From assembly GCA_020051175.1 (NCBI GenBank), contig JAGVJJ010000008.1:45194-109193 (forward strand): a stretch of 64,000 bases of DNA. The letters are read 5' to 3'. Of this stretch, positions 1 through 9,071 are shown in pieces. The notes beneath the pieces were generated by a model. It saw nothing but the letters and a program-made list of their open reading frames with translations, made no database searches and was not told the origin of the DNA. Position numbers and translations under genes: made by a program. Each line of letters starts with the position of its first letter. The first letter of the stretch is position 1. The stretch is from Bacteroidia bacterium. Its GTDB lineage: Bacteria > Bacteroidota > Bacteroidia > 2-12-FULL-35-15.

Positions 1-834
1 GTTTGAAGTCAATTCACAAGTAACAACCTGACCATTTGTTAATGTTGATGTCGTATAAGTAGGGCTGTTGGTACCAACATTTACTCCATCCACTTTCCAC
101 TGGTATGTGGGGTTTGTACCACCATTGTGAGGGTAAGATGTAAATGTTAAAGATTGCCCTTCACACGCTGGGTTTGTTCCGCTTGTTATTCCAATACTGT
201 CTTTTACAACAAAGATTAGGTCAAGGTCATCAAAGAAAACCGTACTGTTTAAAACTGCGTTAGCTCCGTCTTTGGTTGAGCACAAAAGCCATCTTGAATT
301 TGCAACTGCATTTGACGAGAAATAAGTCAATGGTGCAGAGAAGCGCATATAAGAACTTATTGTAGCGCTAGGAGTATTGAAGGTCGCGCTGGCAATAGAG
401 TCGTTGTCTCCCCCTGCTCCGTATAGCCTGAAACCCGCAAAGCCATTATCGCCTGCCGCGCCTGGGGTGTATTTATACCATCCAACAATACTGTCAGGAC
501 GTAATGTATATGGTATCCCACCTGTTATTGAGCCACCGTTTGAACTTGGTAGAGTTCCTGTAGTAGCTACTCCCGGTGCAATCTGCCCAAGAACGGATTT
601 TGAAATAAGCTTCATGGCATAGCTTCCGTTGTGCATATCAGTTGTTTTAATACAAACAAAAATTTGTGTAATAGCTGTTTGTGAGTTCGGACTGTCCCAT
701 CCGGTTGCAGATTCGTAAGGAGTAAATCCACCTGAGGATGTCCATGTTTCAAAGCCCGCATTTGGTGTTGCCTGCGCCCAAACCCCAGTAATTGAAATCA
801 AAAGGAACGATAGTAGAGTAAAAATGTTTTTCAT
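1..834 (-). CDS. Exported protein with Ig-like repeat, 3' part cut by the window edge
   Basis: Open reading frame of 278 codons on the minus strand from ATG (832-834) to the window edge with no stop, so the C-terminus is missing. The N-terminus is a signal peptide (MKNIFTLLSFLLISITGVWAQ, cleavage after about residue 20). The next ~200 residues resemble a carbohydrate-binding or jelly-roll-like exported domain, though I do not recognise a named family. From about residue 220 there is an Ig-like module with the pattern TSGTNPxCEGQSLTF ... YQWKVDGVNVGTNS ... LTNGQVVTC. The same module occurs four times in the 1320-residue protein at 3495-7457, so the two surface proteins share building blocks. 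A T9SS C-terminal sorting domain is expected beyond the edge but cannot be seen. Confidence 0.85.
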   Translation of the reverse strand, partial: MKNIFTLLSFLLISITGVWAQATPNAGFETWTSSGGFTPYESATGWDSPNSQTAITQIFVCIKTTDMHNGSYAMKLISKSVLGQIAPGVATTGTLPSSNGGSITGGIPYTLRPDSIVGWYKYTPGAAGDNGFAGFRLYGAGGDNDSIASATFNTPSATISSYMRFSAPLTYFSSNAVANSRWLLCSTKDGANAVLNSTVFFDDLDLIFVVKDSIGITSGTNPACEGQSLTFTSYPHNGGTNPTYQWKVDGVNVGTNSPTYTTSTLTNGQVVTCELTSN

Positions 835-1158
835 ATGTCTGTTTATTTAAGTTAATCGAAGCAAATATATTAAAACCGGGATGTACGGATCAAGGTGAAA
901 TTGGCGATGTGTTTTTGGGTGATGAAAAAATGGTTGGCTTATAACTAGTTGTTTGTCAGTGTTTTTGGTTATTGTTTTTTTGGATTTCAAAGTGTTTTTA
1001 TCGTCTCAGACTCCTACAGTTACATTAATTTTTGCTCTGAGTAGCGGTCTGTTGCGGTTTGTTTTTTATGTAAAATTGGTTTTACTTTGTACAAGCACCC
1101 TTGTAATTTGAGGCTTTTCCGATTAATTGTATGCTCATTAAATTAAATCCGTTGAATC
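835..1158. other. 324-base divergent intergenic region
   Basis: Lies between two divergently transcribed exported-protein genes. It is AT-rich, with no ORF of note and no RNA gene recognised. The only signal seen is a candidate promoter for the rightward gene at 1058-1089. Confidence 0.6.
1058..1089 (+). promoter_or_regulatory. Candidate Bacteroidota-type promoter
   Basis: TTTG (1058-1061), a 21-base spacer, then TACTTTG (1083-1089). This resembles the Bacteroidota -33/-7 pair, although the -7 element is one base short of TAnnTTTG. It would give a leader of about 65 bases for the gene starting at 1159. Confidence 0.35.
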
Positions 1159-2793
1159 ATGAACCCTAAAAAATTACTCTTTCTTGTTGTATGCTTTTCT
1201 ACCCAGATGATGCTGGCGCAAAGCACTTATCAGCAGATATATTCCATATTCCAGGCGAAATGCTCCGGATGCCACAATTCATCCACTAATTCCGGATTGC
1301 TTAATCTGACAGCAGCTCCATCTGCAGTATATGCCGCACTTGTTAATCACGCACCTGTAAACCCGGCAGCTGTCAGCAAAGGTTTTAAACGCATCACTCC
1401 AGGCTATCCCCACCGTAGTTTTTTATTGCGTAAGGTAAACAACGGCCTGGATCCGGATAATAACATTACAAATGCTGAAGGTGGAATAATGCCTTCTCCA
1501 CCCAATCCGTCATTAACAAATTATGAAATTGAGCTCATCCGTCAGTGGGTATTGCATGGTGCCCCTGAAACAGGAACTGTGGTAGATACAGCGCTAATCA
1601 ATACTTTTTATACAACCGGTGGCATTAACAGTGTTCCTGTACCATTAACACCGCCTTCACCATCAGCAGGTTTCCAGGTGCATCTGGGAAAGATATTTCT
1701 TGCGCCATCAACCGAAACAGAAATTTTTATTAAGTATGATTTAAAGCTGGCCGATACGCTTGAAATCAATCGTATTGAGCTTTCTCAGTCTCCTCAGTCG
1801 CATCATTTTGTGATTTACAAATATTTTGAAGGCCACGCTGTTAATTTTCCTGAAGGTTTAAGGGACACAACGATGAACGGGCATGGAAGCACAAATATCC
1901 TCACTGCTTTTTCTCCTCAGACTACAGATCATGTTCTGCCAACAGGAACGGCTTACCTGGTCCCTCAAAATGAAATATGGGATTTGAATTACCACCTTGT
2001 AAACTCAAGTCCCGATTCAATTCTGGCTGCCGAAATCTATTTTAATGTTTATACACAACCAAAGGGTACTGCACAGAAATACATGTACTCCAAGTTCTTC
2101 CCCAATTTTTCAATAGTAATTCCGGCAAACGATTCTGCTTCTTTTACAAGCATTGCAGCGGATACAGCAGAAACCAATATGTGGGATATCTGGATATTGT
2201 ATACACATACGCACCGTTTCGGAGTGGATTACGATGTCTGGAAGCGGAACCCGGATGGTTCTGAGGGACAGCAGGTATATGAAGGTTTTTACAATTTTGA
2301 ATATACCTTCGATCAGGGTTATTATGCCTGGGGTGTGGAGGCCCCACAACGCCATTTTGATCCGTTTCTGGAAATAAACCCGAAAGATGGATTGTTGCAT
2401 AAAGCAAGCTATTATAACTATACGAATGCACCTGTTTATTTTGGAATGACATCGCAGGATGAAATGATGGTAATGGGGTTCCAGTATACCGAGGGGGCAT
2501 CACTTGACCCTTCAGCAATAAAAGAAAATAAGGCAGATGAGATCTCATTTAAAGTATATCCTAATCCTTTTTCAGGAGAAGCGAAAGTTTCATACGCACT
2601 TAAAGGCACAGCAGATGTTAAGATAGAAGTTTATAACATGCTTGGTGGAATAGTTGAAACGCTTTTTAATGCGCAACAAACGAAAGGAATTCATACTCAT
2701 ACGTTACGTATTGAGCTTCCGGGAATTTATTTCCTGAACGTAACTGTGAATGGAAAGACATATTCTCACAAAATGATTAAAACCAACGAATAG
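1159..2793 (+). CDS. T9SS-exported cytochrome c / copper type II monooxygenase-like protein
   Basis: 544 residues. A signal peptide (about 1-21) is followed by a cytochrome c-type heme motif CSGCH (C35, C38, H39) in a domain to about residue 140. That arrangement is typical of 'planctomycete-type' c domains fused to enzymes. Residues ~160-440 resemble the copper type II, ascorbate-dependent monooxygenase fold (PHM/DBH type): an SHHF motif near 215 and an HTHR motif near 350 are plausible copper ligands. The last ~80 residues (VYPNPFSGEAKVSY onward, ending in a short basic tail) form a type-A T9SS sorting domain, so the protein should be exported and anchored or released at the surface. Substrate is unknown. 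The copper-enzyme assignment is by motif only. Confidence 0.8.
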   Translation: MNPKKLLFLVVCFSTQMMLAQSTYQQIYSIFQAKCSGCHNSSTNSGLLNLTAAPSAVYAALVNHAPVNPAAVSKGFKRITPGYPHRSFLLRKVNNGLDPDNNITNAEGGIMPSPPNPSLTNYEIELIRQWVLHGAPETGTVVDTALINTFYTTGGINSVPVPLTPPSPSAGFQVHLGKIFLAPSTETEIFIKYDLKLADTLEINRIELSQSPQSHHFVIYKYFEGHAVNFPEGLRDTTMNGHGSTNILTAFSPQTTDHVLPTGTAYLVPQNEIWDLNYHLVNSSPDSILAAEIYFNVYTQPKGTAQKYMYSKFFPNFSIVIPANDSASFTSIAADTAETNMWDIWILYTHTHRFGVDYDVWKRNPDGSEGQQVYEGFYNFEYTFDQGYYAWGVEAPQRHFDPFLEINPKDGLLHKASYYNYTNAPVYFGMTSQDEMMVMGFQYTEGASLDPSAIKENKADEISFKVYPNPFSGEAKVSYALKGTADVKIEVYNMLGGIVETLFNAQQTKGIHTHTLRIELPGIYFLNVTVNGKTYSHKMIKTNE

Positions 2794-2824
2794 TATTTAC
2801 TTATTTACGGAACCTTTTATGGAG

Positions 2825-2861
2825 AGGCTGCCGAAAGCAATTGTGCTTCCGGTAGCCTTTT
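2825..2861 (+). terminator. Rho-independent terminator
   Basis: Stem AGGCTGCCGAAAGC / GCTTCCGGTAGCCT (14 positions with one G-U pair and one mismatch), loop AATTGT, then TTTT. It sits 32 bases after the stop at 2793. The T-run overlaps the -33 element of the next gene's promoter. Confidence 0.8.
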
Positions 2862-2890
2862 GTTTATACTTCCGGAATACTTTACCTTTG
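2859..2890 (+). promoter_or_regulatory. Bacteroidota promoter, predicted leaderless
   Basis: TTTG (2859-2862), 20-base spacer, TACCTTTG (2883-2890): an exact TAnnTTTG -7 element. Only five bases separate it from ATG 2896, so transcription should start at or next to the start codon. Confidence 0.7.
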
Positions 2891-2895
2891 CTTTC

Positions 2896-3393
2896 ATGCA
2901 ACGCATCGCACTTCTTTCAGACACACATAATTACCTGGAACCTAAAATGCTCAAGTATTTTGACAGTTGTGATCAGATATGGCATGCCGGTGATATAGGG
3001 ACTGTTTCAATTATGGATGAGCTGGCAAAAATAAAGCCCGTGGTTGCGGTTTATGGAAATATTGATGGTGGGGATGTGAGGAATGTGTATCCTAAGAATC
3101 AACATTTCATGTGTGAGCAGGTGAAAGTATTTATAACACACATTGGTGGGTATCCCAAGCGTTATTCCCTTGATGCATTAAATGAAATTAAGCGGGAGCG
3201 TCCACAGCTTTTTATTTGCGGACATTCACATATTCTAAAGGTAATGTTTGATCAGGAGTTTAAACTGCTTCATATCAATCCCGGTGCGGCTGGAGTGCAT
3301 GGCTTTCACAAGGTAAAAACAATGGTAAGGTTTACTATTGATGCTGATAAAATAAAGGATTTGGAAGTGATTGAATTGGGAGCCAGGGCTTAA
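2896..3393 (+). CDS. YfcE/MJ0936-type metallophosphoesterase
   Basis: 165 residues from ATG 2896. An upstream TTG at 2860 lies inside the promoter and is rejected as a start. It shows the calcineurin-like phosphoesterase motifs of the YfcE family: SDTHN near the N-terminus, HAGDIG, YGNIDG, then THIGGYP, CGHSH and NPGAAG. All the Asp, Asn and His residues that bind the two metals are present. Family members hydrolyse phosphodiesters in the cytoplasm, but the physiological substrate is generally unknown. The protein is of usual family length. It is transcribed alone from a promoter placed directly against the start codon. Confidence 0.9.
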   Translation: MQRIALLSDTHNYLEPKMLKYFDSCDQIWHAGDIGTVSIMDELAKIKPVVAVYGNIDGGDVRNVYPKNQHFMCEQVKVFITHIGGYPKRYSLDALNEIKRERPQLFICGHSHILKVMFDQEFKLLHINPGAAGVHGFHKVKTMVRFTIDADKIKDLEVIELGARA

Positions 3394-3416
3394 ATGCTTG
3401 TATTGGGTCTGTTGCC

Positions 3417-3438
3417 TTTCGAAAACCCGAAATTTTTT
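3417..3438 (+). terminator. Weak terminator-like hairpin
   Basis: TTTCG / CGAAA stem with a six-base loop followed by TTTTTT (3433-3438), 24 bases after the phosphoesterase stop. The stem is only five pairs, so this is tentative. Confidence 0.35.
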
Positions 3439-3494
3439 ATATATTAGCATAAGGAACTATATACACCGGTTCAAACTCATTAAACATTTAACGA

Positions 3495-6400
3495 ATGAAA
3501 AAAATCCTACTAGCTATCACGCTTCTTATTCTGGCGATTGCTTCGGTCGAGGCACAATGGCAATCTGTTGGTCCTTATGGTGGTATTGTTCGCTGCTTTG
3601 ATACTGTTGGGGCTACAATCTTTGCCGGCTCTGATGGTGCAGGCGTTCTGAAATCAACGAATAATGGTTCCAGCTGGTCTGGTTCCAGTTCTGGCCTTAC
3701 AAATTTGCAGGTTTATGCATTGGCTCACAATGGTTCTGTCATGGTTGCCGGAACGTATGGTGGTGGTGTTTTTAAGTCTACAGATAATGGACTGAACTGG
3801 ACCGCAATCAACAATGGAATTACTAACACTGCCATAAATGCTGTCGCAATCAGTGGAACTACTATATATGCTGGTACTTCCGCTACCAATGGCGGTATGT
3901 TCGTATCGACAGACGGTGGTGCGAGCTGGTCATTATCAGTCAATGGTTTTCCGACAAACGTGTATATCCTGTCTATTACAGTTGATGGTTCTGCCGTTTA
4001 TGCCGGGACAGGAGATGGCGTATTTAAATCAACAGATAATGGCAGCAGTTGGGCCGCAATAAATACAGGGCTTTCAAATCTTTATGTGAATTCTGTTCAT
4101 GCCAGTGGAACAACGTTGTATGCGGGAACAAACTCAGGGCTTTTTAAGTCTGTAAATGGTGGTGGCACCTGGTCCTTATTGCATGCCAGTTCTCTTGTAA
4201 CATCTATTGTTGTTAATGGGTCCAGTATTTATACAAGCTGGGGTACCATTGGCAGTGGGGGAGTAGACATGTCTACTAACAATGGTGGCAGCTGGACTAC
4301 CCCTCATAGTGGGAAAGAGGTGTGGGCAGTGGCTTTAGGTGGAGGCATACTATATGCCGGAACAAATGGCGATGGTGTTTATTCTTCTTCCAATAGTGGT
4401 GTTTCTTGGACACAAACAAGTGTGGGTATTAATAATATAAATACGCCAACCATCCTTTTGTCAACTGGTTCTGATATTTATGCAGGCGCTTTTTTAGGTG
4501 GTGTATTTAAAACAACAAACAATGGCGGTAGCTGGGCACAAATGAACTCCGGGCTTACCAATATTGCTGTTCAGGCGCTGGCTGCAAACAATACTCATAT
4601 TTTTGCAGGTACAAATGGTTCTGCAGGTGGTGTGTTTTCATCCACTAACAATGGGAGCAGTTGGAACTTAGTAACGAATGGGCTCACAAACAATAATGTT
4701 ACTTCTTTTGCAGTTAACGGTACACAAACATTTGCCGGCACATTTGGAGGTGGTGTGTTTCTTTCAACGAATAATGGTGGTTTATGGACTGCTGTCAGTA
4801 ATGGTTTGACCAATACATCCGTTCAGTCATTGCTTGTGCATGGAACGGATCTGTATGCAGGCACATTCTATGGCGGGATATTTAAATCAACGGACAATGG
4901 GAATAACTGGACAGCTTCAAGCAATGGATTGACAAATTCCAATGTGCAGGCTTTCGCTGAATTTGGAAATAAAATTTTTGCGGCAACTTTTGGTGGGATT
5001 TTCGTTTCTGCCGACAATGGCGCGAACTGGTCGCCAATAAATAATGGCCTTACAAGCATATCTGTTATGTCGTTGGCCGTTTCTGATGCATATATATTTG
5101 CCGGTACCGATGGCGGTGGCGTTTTCTTTTCCTGCGATACAGGCAATACCTGGACAGCGATAAATGATGGAATGTTCAACTATGCCGTAAAATCTGTGGC
5201 CATTGCCGATTCCAATGTGTTTGCTGCAACACACGGTGGAGCGGTTTTTAAACGACCTCTGAGCGAAATTATGCGTGCAGATGTAACTATTGCACAAACA
5301 ACCGGTTCAAACCCAACCTGCGAAAATGCTGAAGTTGTGTTTACTGCTACGCCTTATTGCGGTGGTTGCCCGGCAAGCTACCAATGGAAAGTGAATGGCA
5401 ATAACGTAGGCTCGGACACATCCGTATACACCACTTCATCACTTACCAACGGACAAGTGGTTACCTGTGTTATGACTTCCAATCTTCCGGGTATATACAA
5501 CAGTCCTGCAACCTCAAATGCAATAACGGTTTTAGTAATTCCTGCACCACCAACTCCAACTATATCGCAGAATGGTACAACGCTTACATCAAGCTCAGCC
5601 AGCGGCAACCAATGGTATCTGAATGGTGTGATAATTGCCGGGGCAACAAACCAGAATTATACAATCAATCAGAACGGGAACTATACTGTGATTACTACTG
5701 TTGGGGGCTGTTCTTCCGACACATCCGCAGTACTTATAATAAACACTGCATTCACTGCAGGTGTTTCCATTGCGCAAACAGGAGGTACCAATCCTACCTG
5801 TGCCGGGCAATCTGTAACTTTTACGGCAACGCCTGTTAACGGTGGCTCTTCACCTTCTTATTTGTGGTTGCTGAATGGTTCGCCAGTTGGGACGGACAGC
5901 CCTACGTACAGCACCACGACAATTGTTTCCGGTGATATCGTTTCCTGCCTTTTGACATCCAGTATGATGGGTGTTTCGGGTAATCCAGCAACCTCTAATG
6001 ACCTTTTTGTAACTGTTAATACTACGCCTTCTGCACCTACTATTGCCCAGAGCGGAGCAACACTTACCTCCAGTGTATCCAGTGGAAATCAATGGTATTT
6101 AAATGGCAACCTGATTCCTGGTGCAACGGCACAGATTTATACCGCCACTCAAAACGGAACATATACAGTAGCCGTTACAAGCAATGGCTGTACTTCTGCT
6201 GCATCTTCTCCTGTTACAGTCAGTAATCTTGTTAGTGTTGGTGTAACAATTGCAATTACTTCGGGCGCCAATCCTACCTGTGCAGGTTCTTCGTTAACGT
6301 TTACTGCAACAGCAACCAATGGTGGTACAAACCCTGTATACCAATGGCAGGTAGATGGTGTAAATACAGGTACAAATAGTGCTACGTATACTACGTCATC

Positions 6401-7457
6401 GTTAACAAACGGACAAATTGTAACCTGCGTTGTTACGTCCAATATGCTGGGTGTCACCAATAATCCGGCTACTTCCAATGCCATTACTATTACTATCAGC
6501 AATACTCCAACACCAACAATTACGCAAAGTGGGCTTGTGCTTACCTCCAGTGCAACCACCGGTAACCAGTGGTACTTGAATGGGAATATTATTTCTGGCG
6601 CAACCAGCCAAACGTATACGATCACACAGAATGGATCTTATACCGTAATTTCAACCGTGAACGGTTGTGCCTCTGCTGCTTCCGCTACGTTGGTAGATAA
6701 CAGTTCATTTGTAGCAAGTGTTACAATAGCATTGACTACAGGTTCTAACCCTGCATGTTCCGGTGATACACTTACATTCACAGCAACTCCTGTGAATGGT
6801 GGAACTGTTCCGGGGTATCAGTGGCAGCTCAATGGTGCAAATGTGGGTACCAATACTGCTGCGTATAGTTCTTCTGCTTTGGCAACAGGTGATGTAATTA
6901 CATGTATGCTCATCTCAAATATGCCTGCTGTTGCCGGCAACCCGGCTATGTCCAATTCGATTACAATGACTGTAAATGCAGCGCCTCCTGTGCCTGTTAT
7001 TACCCAGAGCGGAACGTTGTTGTCCTCAAGTGCAGGAAGTGGAAATCAGTGGTTTCTGGATGGCAGTCCGCTTCCTGATGCTTTTGGTTCGGCTTATACG
7101 GCAGCAGAGAATGGTTCGTATACAGTGGTTGTAACGGTTAATGGCTGTTCTTCTGTATCAGCTCCGTTTGATGTCGTAAATATTAGTGTGGAAGAATTGT
7201 TTGCCGATGCTTCCGTATTGCTTTATCCAAACCCGAATGAAGGCCGCTTTACTTTGTTAAGTAATATAGATTTTAAAGAGGAGTTTGATATAGATATTAA
7301 AAATGCGCTTGGCCAGCACATTTACAGTGGTATATTAAATGCCCGCAATGGCAATAATAAAAAGCAAATTGATATAAGCTCCTTTGGAAAGGGTTTTTAC
7401 CTCATGACATTGCGTGGGCAGGGAAAAGAGTTGGTAAAACGGATTGTTGTTTATTAG
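3495..7457 (+). CDS. Large T9SS protein: Asp-box propeller plus alternating Ig-like repeats
   Basis: 1320 residues. A signal peptide (1-20, ending VEAQ) is followed by about 570 residues of ~40-residue repeats carrying Asp-box/BNR motifs (SxDxGxxW, as KSTDNGLNW and VSTDGGASW). These predict one or two sortilin/photosystem-stability-factor-like beta-propellers. Residues ~590-1230 hold four alternating pairs of two Ig-like modules. Type A has NPxCxG ... TFTATPxNGG ... YQWxxNG; type B has SGNQWYLNG ... GSYTV ... NGC. The C-terminal ~80 residues (LLYPNPNEGRFTLLS to KRIVVY) form a type-A T9SS sorting domain. The domains suggest a cell-surface or secreted adhesin, or a sugar/protein-binding factor. 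No catalytic residues are evident. Confidence 0.88.
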   Translation: MKKILLAITLLILAIASVEAQWQSVGPYGGIVRCFDTVGATIFAGSDGAGVLKSTNNGSSWSGSSSGLTNLQVYALAHNGSVMVAGTYGGGVFKSTDNGLNWTAINNGITNTAINAVAISGTTIYAGTSATNGGMFVSTDGGASWSLSVNGFPTNVYILSITVDGSAVYAGTGDGVFKSTDNGSSWAAINTGLSNLYVNSVHASGTTLYAGTNSGLFKSVNGGGTWSLLHASSLVTSIVVNGSSIYTSWGTIGSGGVDMSTNNGGSWTTPHSGKEVWAVALGGGILYAGTNGDGVYSSSNSGVSWTQTSVGINNINTPTILLSTGSDIYAGAFLGGVFKTTNNGGSWAQMNSGLTNIAVQALAANNTHIFAGTNGSAGGVFSSTNNGSSWNLVTNGLTNNNVTSFAVNGTQTFAGTFGGGVFLSTNNGGLWTAVSNGLTNTSVQSLLVHGTDLYAGTFYGGIFKSTDNGNNWTASSNGLTNSNVQAFAEFGNKIFAATFGGIFVSADNGANWSPINNGLTSISVMSLAVSDAYIFAGTDGGGVFFSCDTGNTWTAINDGMFNYAVKSVAIADSNVFAATHGGAVFKRPLSEIMRADVTIAQTTGSNPTCENAEVVFTATPYCGGCPASYQWKVNGNNVGSDTSVYTTSSLTNGQVVTCVMTSNLPGIYNSPATSNAITVLVIPAPPTPTISQNGTTLTSSSASGNQWYLNGVIIAGATNQNYTINQNGNYTVITTVGGCSSDTSAVLIINTAFTAGVSIAQTGGTNPTCAGQSVTFTATPVNGGSSPSYLWLLNGSPVGTDSPTYSTTTIVSGDIVSCLLTSSMMGVSGNPATSNDLFVTVNTTPSAPTIAQSGATLTSSVSSGNQWYLNGNLIPGATAQIYTATQNGTYTVAVTSNGCTSAASSPVTVSNLVSVGVTIAITSGANPTCAGSSLTFTATATNGGTNPVYQWQVDGVNTGTNSATYTTSSLTNGQIVTCVVTSNMLGVTNNPATSNAITITISNTPTPTITQSGLVLTSSATTGNQWYLNGNIISGATSQTYTITQNGSYTVISTVNGCASAASATLVDNSSFVASVTIALTTGSNPACSGDTLTFTATPVNGGTVPGYQWQLNGANVGTNTAAYSSSALATGDVITCMLISNMPAVAGNPAMSNSITMTVNAAPPVPVITQSGTLLSSSAGSGNQWFLDGSPLPDAFGSAYTAAENGSYTVVVTVNGCSSVSAPFDVVNISVEELFADASVLLYPNPNEGRFTLLSNIDFKEEFDIDIKNALGQHIYSGILNARNGNNKKQIDISSFGKGFYLMTLRGQGKELVKRIVVY

Positions 7458-7492
7458 AGCTGTATATGGGTCCAGGTCTGGTTTAAAGTCAA

Positions 7493-7533
7493 ACACAGAG
7501 CTGGTTCAGGTTGAAACTCTGAAAGCTCTGTGT
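7493..7533. terminator. Bidirectional terminator-like stem-loop
   Basis: Perfect 10-bp arms ACACAGAGCT (7493-7502) and AGCTCTGTGT (7524-7533), with an inner TTCAG/CTGAA stem. It lies between two convergent genes (stops at 7457 and 7555). On the minus strand it is followed by TTTGACTTT. No strong T-run follows on the plus strand. Confidence 0.6.
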
Positions 7534-7554
7534 GCTCTGCTTAGAAAAACAATA

Positions 7555-8322
7555 TTATTTAGAAGCCGCTGTAAACAAAGATTCCGCAGTATCCCAGTTC
7601 ACAACGTTCCACCAGGAAGTAATATAATCGGCACGTTTATTCTGGTTTTTTAAATAGTAGGCGTGTTCCCATACATCCAGTGCCAAAACAGGCTTTCCTT
7701 TTGTTTCAATCGTGCTGAGGTTCATCAAAGGGTTATCCTGGTTGGGGGTAGAAGTAATGGCCAGTTTTCCGTTGTTATATACCAGCCAGGCCCACCCGGA
7801 GCCAAAGCGAGTCATGGCACTTTCTGTGAATTTCTTTTTGAATTCATCAAAAGAACCAAATGATGCATTGATTGCAGTTGCTAGTTTGCCTTTGGGTTGC
7901 CCTCCACCATTGGGTTTCATTAATATCCAGAACAGGGAATGGTTATAATGCCCGCCTGCATTGTTGCGAACCGCAGCCGGCAGCTTTTCTACCTTTTCAA
8001 AAATAGATTCAAATGTATATGTCCCTCCCAATACGCTGCTGTCAACTGTTTCAAGTGCTTTGTTAAGATTGGTAACGTAGGCCTGGTGATGTTTGCCATG
8101 ATGTATTTCCATCGTCAGCTTATCAATATGGGGCTCTAACGCATCATAATTGTATGGCAATACGGAAAGTGTAAACTTATCACCGTCAGGTAAAAAATAA
8201 TTGGGAGGAACAACTGTACTTCCAGCCAAAGCAATATTGCTTAAGCTTGTTGCAGCAATGGTACCTAGTGCAAGCGTTGCCGATTGCTTCAGGAAATCCC
8301 TTCTTGTCTCATTTTTTTTCAT
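7555..8322 (-). CDS. Fe/Mn superoxide dismutase with Tat signal peptide
   Basis: 255 residues. The N-terminus carries a twin-arginine signal (RRDFLKQ at ~7-13, then a hydrophobic stretch to ~34), so the folded, metal-loaded enzyme should cross the inner membrane. The mature domain has the four metal ligands of the family: His in [13 protein letters not shown], His in [10 protein letters not shown], and Asp and His in DVWEHAYYL. It also has the signature FGSGWAWLV. It dismutates superoxide to oxygen and hydrogen peroxide. Whether the metal is Fe or Mn cannot be decided by eye. The gene follows the biotin-carrier gene by 21 bases and may be co-transcribed with it. Confidence 0.93.
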   Translation of the reverse strand: MKKNETRRDFLKQSATLALGTIAATSLSNIALAGSTVVPPNYFLPDGDKFTLSVLPYNYDALEPHIDKLTMEIHHGKHHQAYVTNLNKALETVDSSVLGGTYTFESIFEKVEKLPAAVRNNAGGHYNHSLFWILMKPNGGGQPKGKLATAINASFGSFDEFKKKFTESAMTRFGSGWAWLVYNNGKLAITSTPNQDNPLMNLSTIETKGKPVLALDVWEHAYYLKNQNKRADYITSWWNVVNWDTAESLFTAASK

Positions 8323-8343
8323 TGTAAAATTACATTAAACACA

Positions 8344-8847
8344 TTAAGCGAAATTTACAAGTACCTGGTTCTTTTCGACTGCAACGCCTTTTTTTACATT
8401 GATTTTTTTGATTGTCCCATCTGTAGGCGATTTAATAATATTTTCCATTTTCATGGCCTCCAACACTAAAACAGGATCGCCTTTCTGTACTTTATCACCT
8501 TCTGAAACACGCAAATCAAGAACCAGGCCAGGCATTGGGGCTTTTATTTCATTTACCTTGCTGGCGTTCATATTGTCCAGCCCCAGGCTCTTCAACAGTT
8601 CATCGTATTTATCTTTTACCTGCAACTGGTATTTGTTGCCATTTACACTTACCAGAAAGCTTTTTTCCGCATGGTCAGCCTTAATTACTTCCAATGTGTA
8701 CGATTTGGCATCTTTTATCACGTGAAAACTGCCGTTTTTAACTTCGGCAATATCCCATGAAAATTCCGTGCCATCAATAGTTCCACCTGTTGAACTGTCA
8801 AGCACCACCTGGTGCTCATTTTTGTTGTTTACTTTTACTTTCAGCAT
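8344..8847 (-). CDS. Biotin carboxyl carrier protein (acyl-CoA carboxylase type)
   Basis: 167 residues. The C-terminal ~75 residues form a biotinyl/lipoyl domain with the biotinylation motif EAMKMEN (Lys133) and the preceding APMPG. The N-terminal half is the short extension typical of biotin-carrier subunits of acetyl-/propionyl-CoA or decarboxylase-type enzymes in this phylum. It carries CO2 between a biotin carboxylase and a carboxyltransferase. Neither partner is adjacent: the neighbours are superoxide dismutase and an aminopeptidase. The start is set by a TACCTTTG element ending five bases upstream. Confidence 0.9.
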   Translation of the reverse strand: MLKVKVNNKNEHQVVLDSSTGGTIDGTEFSWDIAEVKNGSFHVIKDAKSYTLEVIKADHAEKSFLVSVNGNKYQLQVKDKYDELLKSLGLDNMNASKVNEIKAPMPGLVLDLRVSEGDKVQKGDPVLVLEAMKMENIIKSPTDGTIKKINVKKGVAVEKNQVLVNFA

Positions 8848-8852
8848 GAATA

Positions 8853-8860
8853 CAAAGGTA
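8853..8860 (-). promoter_or_regulatory. -7 promoter element TACCTTTG, predicted leaderless
   Basis: Reverse complement of CAAAGGTA, an exact TAnnTTTG match. Five bases separate it from the ATG at 8847. No clear TTTG was seen at the -33 position. Confidence 0.6.
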
Positions 8861-9071
8861 ATTTTTTTACTGGGTAAACTGCGTTTTCATATTTTAAAGT
8901 TTAAAAGGCGCTTAGCTATCACCCATTTCTTTTCTGAAATCGCCATTGTATATAAAATTATGAATTTTTTTGATAATTCTGCATTTGCTCTTCAATTAAT
9001 CCCGCATATTTCTTCATAAAATTTGAAATCCGTAATATTTTCACAACCTTTACATTTCCAAAAACTTCAAG

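Noticed and set aside
377..622. 81-codon plus-strand frame opposite the left-edge gene
   Set aside because: The minus-strand frame is open for 278 codons with a signal peptide and a recognisable Ig-like module, so this is its shadow.
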